This document shows, piece after piece, positions 7,379 to 9,449 of a stretch of 9,449 nt of DNA. The position numbers and the translations under genes were made by a program. The notes below the pieces were generated by a model. That model ran no database searches. It was given only the letters and a program-made list of their open reading frames with translations, and was not told where the DNA came from. Position 1 is the first letter of the stretch. The number at the start of each line of letters is the position of its first letter. Where the stretch lies: NCBI GenBank assembly GCA_029289015.1, contig JARFUL010000166.1, positions 1 to 9,449 on the forward strand. The letters are read 5' to 3'. The stretch comes from Syntrophobacteria bacterium. Lineage in GTDB: Bacteria; Desulfobacterota; Syntrophobacteria; JARFUL01.

Positions 7379-7407
7379 CTTATAGAAAAAGGTATTTCAT
7401 GTGTCAA
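7379..7407 (-). promoter_or_regulatory. sigma-70 promoter for phosphorylase-deaminase operon
   Basis: Minus-strand TTGACA (7407-7402) is a perfect -35 box. After exactly 17 nt comes TATAAG (7384-7379), 5 of 6 matches to the -10 box. Transcription should begin near 7372, leaving a leader of about 34 nt that carries the AGGAG ribosome site of the phosphorylase gene. It is the best-matching promoter in the window. No operator repeat is evident around it. Confidence 0.8.
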
Positions 7408-7466
7408 CCAAACTCGTGCCAGCAGGGCCAAATTGTGGTCTCCCGCGTGACTCTCCCCTCCCCCCG

Positions 7467-7483
7467 GCTCTCCGCGGGAGAGC
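7467..7483 (+). other. hairpin in leader of the plus-strand gene
   Basis: GCTCTCC-GCG-GGAGAGC is a perfect 7 bp inverted repeat with a 3 nt loop. It lies just before a GGGAG ribosome site (7489-7493) and the GTG at 7504. It might influence translation of the downstream gene or serve as a processing site. No T-run follows it, so it is not a terminator. Confidence 0.4.
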
Positions 7484-7503
7484 GGCCCGGGAGAACCTCT
7501 GCC

Positions 7504-7917
7504 GTGAGGCCCGCGCCCCTGAAAGGTGAGCTGGAGAACTACCGCAGGCACCTCGTCTTGCTCAAGCGCAAAAAGCCCCTTCTCTATGTTACGGCCCTCA
7601 TGGCCTTTGAGCCCCGGCTCAACAACTCCCAGCGGATCGCGGCCATCATCCGGCAGAAGACCCGCCAGAGGCCCTTCCTCGACCGCAGGGTGAGAAACAT
7701 GCTTAAAAATGTCCGCGCGAAGACCATTTCCGCGGACCCCCTGGTCCAGCGCATCAGGGAGGCCAGGGTCTCTAATCCCCGGACCTTCATCAGGCTCGTG
7801 GAGCTGGTGATGCCGGAGATGCGGCCCTTCGGCCTGGCCAAGAGGATGGCCCGGATCAGGGAGAAGAGTCCCCGGGTCTTCAGGCGGCTGGTCGCGATTC
7901 TGAAGAAGGGTGCGTAG
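7504..7917 (+). CDS. small basic helical-repeat protein of unknown function
   Basis: The only plus-strand gene, read as 137 residues from GTG 7504, which has GGGAG 10 nt upstream. Codon use is strongly GC-ending in this frame, like the neighbouring genes, and the product looks protein-like: very rich in Arg/Lys, predicted alpha-helical, with no signal peptide or membrane segment. It contains a degenerate repeat seen best at 80-103 and 111-134, sharing the pattern L-x2-R-[I/M]-x3-R...P-R-x-F-x-R-L-V-x-[I/L]; a looser third copy starts at about 44. A longer form from ATG 7399 (172 residues, AAGG 6 nt upstream) is possible, but the added segment is Cys/Gln/Pro-rich, lies over the divergent promoter and looks non-coding. 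The gene is divergent from the phosphorylase operon and converges on the ATPase terminator. I do not recognise a family; nucleic-acid binding is only suggested by charge. Confidence 0.65.
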   Translation: MRPAPLKGELENYRRHLVLLKRKKPLLYVTALMAFEPRLNNSQRIAAIIRQKTRQRPFLDRRVRNMLKNVRAKTISADPLVQRIREARVSNPRTFIRLVELVMPEMRPFGLAKRMARIREKSPRVFRRLVAILKKGA

Positions 7918-7922
7918 GCGGC

Positions 7923-7956
7923 AAAAAAAACGGCCCCCCTCCAAACAGCGGGGGCC
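7923..7956 (-). terminator. intrinsic terminator of the GspE/PilB-type gene
   Basis: On the minus strand GGCCCCC (7956-7950) pairs with GGGGGCC (7938-7932) around an 11 nt loop, followed by G and eight T residues (7930-7923). This is a textbook factor-independent terminator 44 nt after the ATPase stop at 8001. The plus-strand gene ends at 7917 and runs into the same hairpin; on that strand only a weak T-rich tail (TAACTACTTCTTAT) follows, so it may work partly in both directions. A self-complementary GGGCCGCGGCCC at 7990-8001 sits directly after the ATPase stop. Confidence 0.9.
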
Positions 7957-8000
7957 TAACTACTTCTTATCAATAACAAAGCTCTTTAAGGGCCGCGGCC

Positions 8001-9449
8001 CTACTTGATGCAGACCGCCCTCACCTTGCCCACGTCCATAAGCCCCTCGAAGACCTTTCTTATGCCGTCCTGCTTCAGGGTGGACATGCCGTCATTTATG
8101 GCCTGCTGCCTGATGTCGTCTATGGGCGACCTGCGCTGGACGAGCCTCTTCATCTCATCGGTGCCCACGAGGACCTCGAAGAGCCCGGTCCTCCCGCGGT
8201 AGCCGGTGTCGCCGCACTTGAGGCAGCCGCTGGCCTTGTGCAGGGTGAGGTCGTTGGAATACTCTATGCCCAGGCGGGGGAAGTCTTCGGGGCCGTACTC
8301 CTCCACCAGGAGGTCGAACTCCTCTCTGTCGGGGTGGTAGGACTTCTTGCAGCCCTTGCACAGGGTGCGGCCCAGCCTCTGCGCGAGGATGACCAGCACC
8401 GCGTCCGCGAAGTTGAAGGGGTCGAGCCCCATGTCGAGGAGCCTGGTCACGGTCTCGGGCGCGGAGTTGGTGTGGAGGGTCGAAAAGACCAGGTGGCCGG
8501 TGAGGGAGGCCTCTATGCCCATGGCCGCGGTCTCCTCGTCGCGCATCTCACCCACCATTATCACGTCCGGGTCGGCCCTTAGGAACGCCCTGAGCGTGTT
8601 GGCGAAGGTGAGGCCGATCTTGTGCCGGACCTGGACCTGCCTCAGACCCACCTGGGTGATCTCCACCGGGTCCTCCGCGGTCCAGATCTTGCGGTCCGGG
8701 GTGTTGATGTACTTCAGCGCGGCGTGGAGCGTGGTGGTCTTTCCGGAGCCGGTGGGCCCCACCACCAGGCAGATGCCGTAGGGCTTGATGATCGCGTCTA
8801 TGAACTCCTCGTAGTCGCGCTCGGAGAAGCCCATGACCTCGAGGGACAAGGGCTCGCCGGACGCGAGGATCCTGATGACCACGTCCTCGAGCCCTCCCTG
8901 GGTGGGCAGGGTGGCCACGCGGAGCTCTATGTCCGGGCCCCCGAACTTCTTGAACTTGATCTTGCCGTCCTGGGGGAGCCTCTTTTCCGCGATGTCGAGC
9001 TCGGCCATGATCTTTATGCGGGAGACCAGGGCCCGCTTGTGGCTGGCAGGGACGGTCTGGAAGAGCCGGCACGCGCCGTCGACCCTGAACCTCACGTCCA
9101 TGTTCTTGAGTCCCGGATAGGGCTCGAAGTGGATGTCCGACGCGTCCCTCTTGTAGCCCTCTATGAGGATCTGGTTCACGATCTTCACGATGGCCGCGTC
9201 CGACTCGGTGACCATCAACTCCTCGTCTTCAGCCTCCAGGGAGTAATCCCCCTCAGCCATGAGGAGCGCGTCCAGGTCAATGCCGTCTTCCATGATGCCG
9301 CCGCCGAAGAAGAACCCTATGTACTTGAGTATGGTCTCGGGCAGGCCCACCGAGTACTCGTACTTGTCGGCCCTCACCAGCCTTCGGACCATGTCCCTCT
9401 TGGTGAGGTTCGCGGGGTCGTCCATGAGTATGGTCACCCTGCCGTCTAC
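8001..9449 (-). CDS. GspE/PilB-family secretion or pilus assembly ATPase (5' end beyond window)
   Basis: Hexameric cytoplasmic ATPase that drives type II secretion or type IV pilus extension. The frame stays open to the right edge, so the true start and most of the N-terminal MshEN/T2SSE_N-type domain are missing; 'VTILMDDPANLTKRDMVRRL' looks like the end of that domain. The GTG at 9437 is used here only as a numbering point. From it: 'DASDIHFEP' (98-106), Walker A GPTGSGKT (227-234), Asp box 'TAEDPVE' (253-259), Walker B 'DVIMVGEMRDEETA' (291-304; Met where Ile is usual), His box 'GHLVFSTLHT' (314-323), and a C-terminal four-cysteine zinc site, Cys360/Cys363 and Cys405/Cys408. The zinc site is typical of GspE, PilB and MshE and absent from PilT retraction ATPases. 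Which system it serves cannot be told without its neighbours. It ends at a strong terminator, so it is last in its operon. Confidence 0.93.
   Translation of the reverse strand, partial: VDGRVTILMDDPANLTKRDMVRRLVRADKYEYSVGLPETILKYIGFFFGGGIMEDGIDLDALLMAEGDYSLEAEDEELMVTESDAAIVKIVNQILIEGYKRDASDIHFEPYPGLKNMDVRFRVDGACRLFQTVPASHKRALVSRIKIMAELDIAEKRLPQDGKIKFKKFGGPDIELRVATLPTQGGLEDVVIRILASGEPLSLEVMGFSERDYEEFIDAIIKPYGICLVVGPTGSGKTTTLHAALKYINTPDRKIWTAEDPVEITQVGLRQVQVRHKIGLTFANTLRAFLRADPDVIMVGEMRDEETAAMGIEASLTGHLVFSTLHTNSAPETVTRLLDMGLDPFNFADAVLVILAQRLGRTLCKGCKKSYHPDREEFDLLVEEYGPEDFPRLGIEYSNDLTLHKASGCLKCGDTGYRGRTGLFEVLVGTDEMKRLVQRRSPIDDIRQQAINDGMSTLKQDGIRKVFEGLMDVGKVRAVCIK

Noticed and set aside
7407..7421. 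Sigma-54-like box TGGCACG on the minus strand upstream of the salvage operon
   Set aside because: The -24 half is perfect, but the -12 half reads TGGT instead of TTGC and lacks the essential GC. A near-perfect sigma-70 promoter directly downstream explains the region.
6511..7503. N-terminal extension of the plus-strand repeat protein to a 468-residue product
   Set aside because: This part is antisense to the phosphorylase gene and its composition is shadow-like. The real gene most likely begins at 7504.
7584..7841. 85-codon minus-strand open frame opposite the repeat protein
   Set aside because: The plus-strand frame shows the genome's codon bias and internal repeats. The minus frame has no ribosome site and lies just upstream of a divergent promoter.
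7339..7944. Minus-strand extension of the phosphorylase to 475 residues
   Set aside because: The extension is antisense to the plus-strand repeat gene, crosses the promoter, and the family N-terminus begins at the ATG at 7338 with an AGGAG site.

Overview
The window is GC-rich (apart from two short AT-rich intergenic patches) and comes from a Gram-negative bacterium. The gene types point to a deltaproteobacterium or Desulfobacterota-like lineage: a GspE/PilB-type ATPase, DnaJ with a small zinc-ribbon protein, a Gld-type ABC exporter, and a purine-salvage operon behind TTGACA-type promoters. That lineage call is an inference, and no rRNA or marker gene is present to confirm it. Seven complete genes and two edge-truncated genes fill almost the whole window. 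All but one lie on the minus strand, so transcription runs from the right edge to the left edge.

Right end (7923-9449): the 3' part of a GspE/PilB-family assembly ATPase, cut by the window edge at its N-terminus. It is closed by a strong intrinsic terminator with an eight-T tract. On the opposite strand, and converging on that terminator, sits a lone plus-strand gene (7504-7917). It encodes a short, very basic, helical protein with degenerate internal repeats that I do not recognise.

Middle (3864-7407): a promoter with a perfect TTGACA box drives a tightly coupled three-gene minus-strand operon. The genes are a class I purine nucleoside phosphorylase family enzyme followed by two tandem 441-residue amidohydrolases of the MtaD type (5'-methylthioadenosine / S-adenosylhomocysteine deaminase). 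The genes overlap by 1 nt or are separated by 2 nt. The phosphorylase has the Glu/Asn pair expected for 6-oxopurines but Ile where PNPs have the 5'-hydroxyl-binding His. Together these suggest 5'-methylthioadenosine -> 5'-methylthioinosine -> hypoxanthine + methylthioribose-1-phosphate, rather than direct MTA phosphorolysis.

Left (1-3726): a second TTGACA promoter heads a minus-strand cluster: dnaJ (type I), a 76-residue zinc-ribbon protein, then a three-gene Gld-type ABC system (ATPase, six-helix permease, and an auxiliary GldG-like protein running off the left edge). The ABC genes are translationally coupled. Between the two operons (3647-3863) is a 217 bp gap with a GC-rich, hairpin-forming core flanked by AT-rich DNA. 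The clearest candidates for new biology are the methylthioinosine route with its divergent second deaminase, the unrecognised repeat protein, and the DnaJ/zinc-ribbon/Gld cluster.
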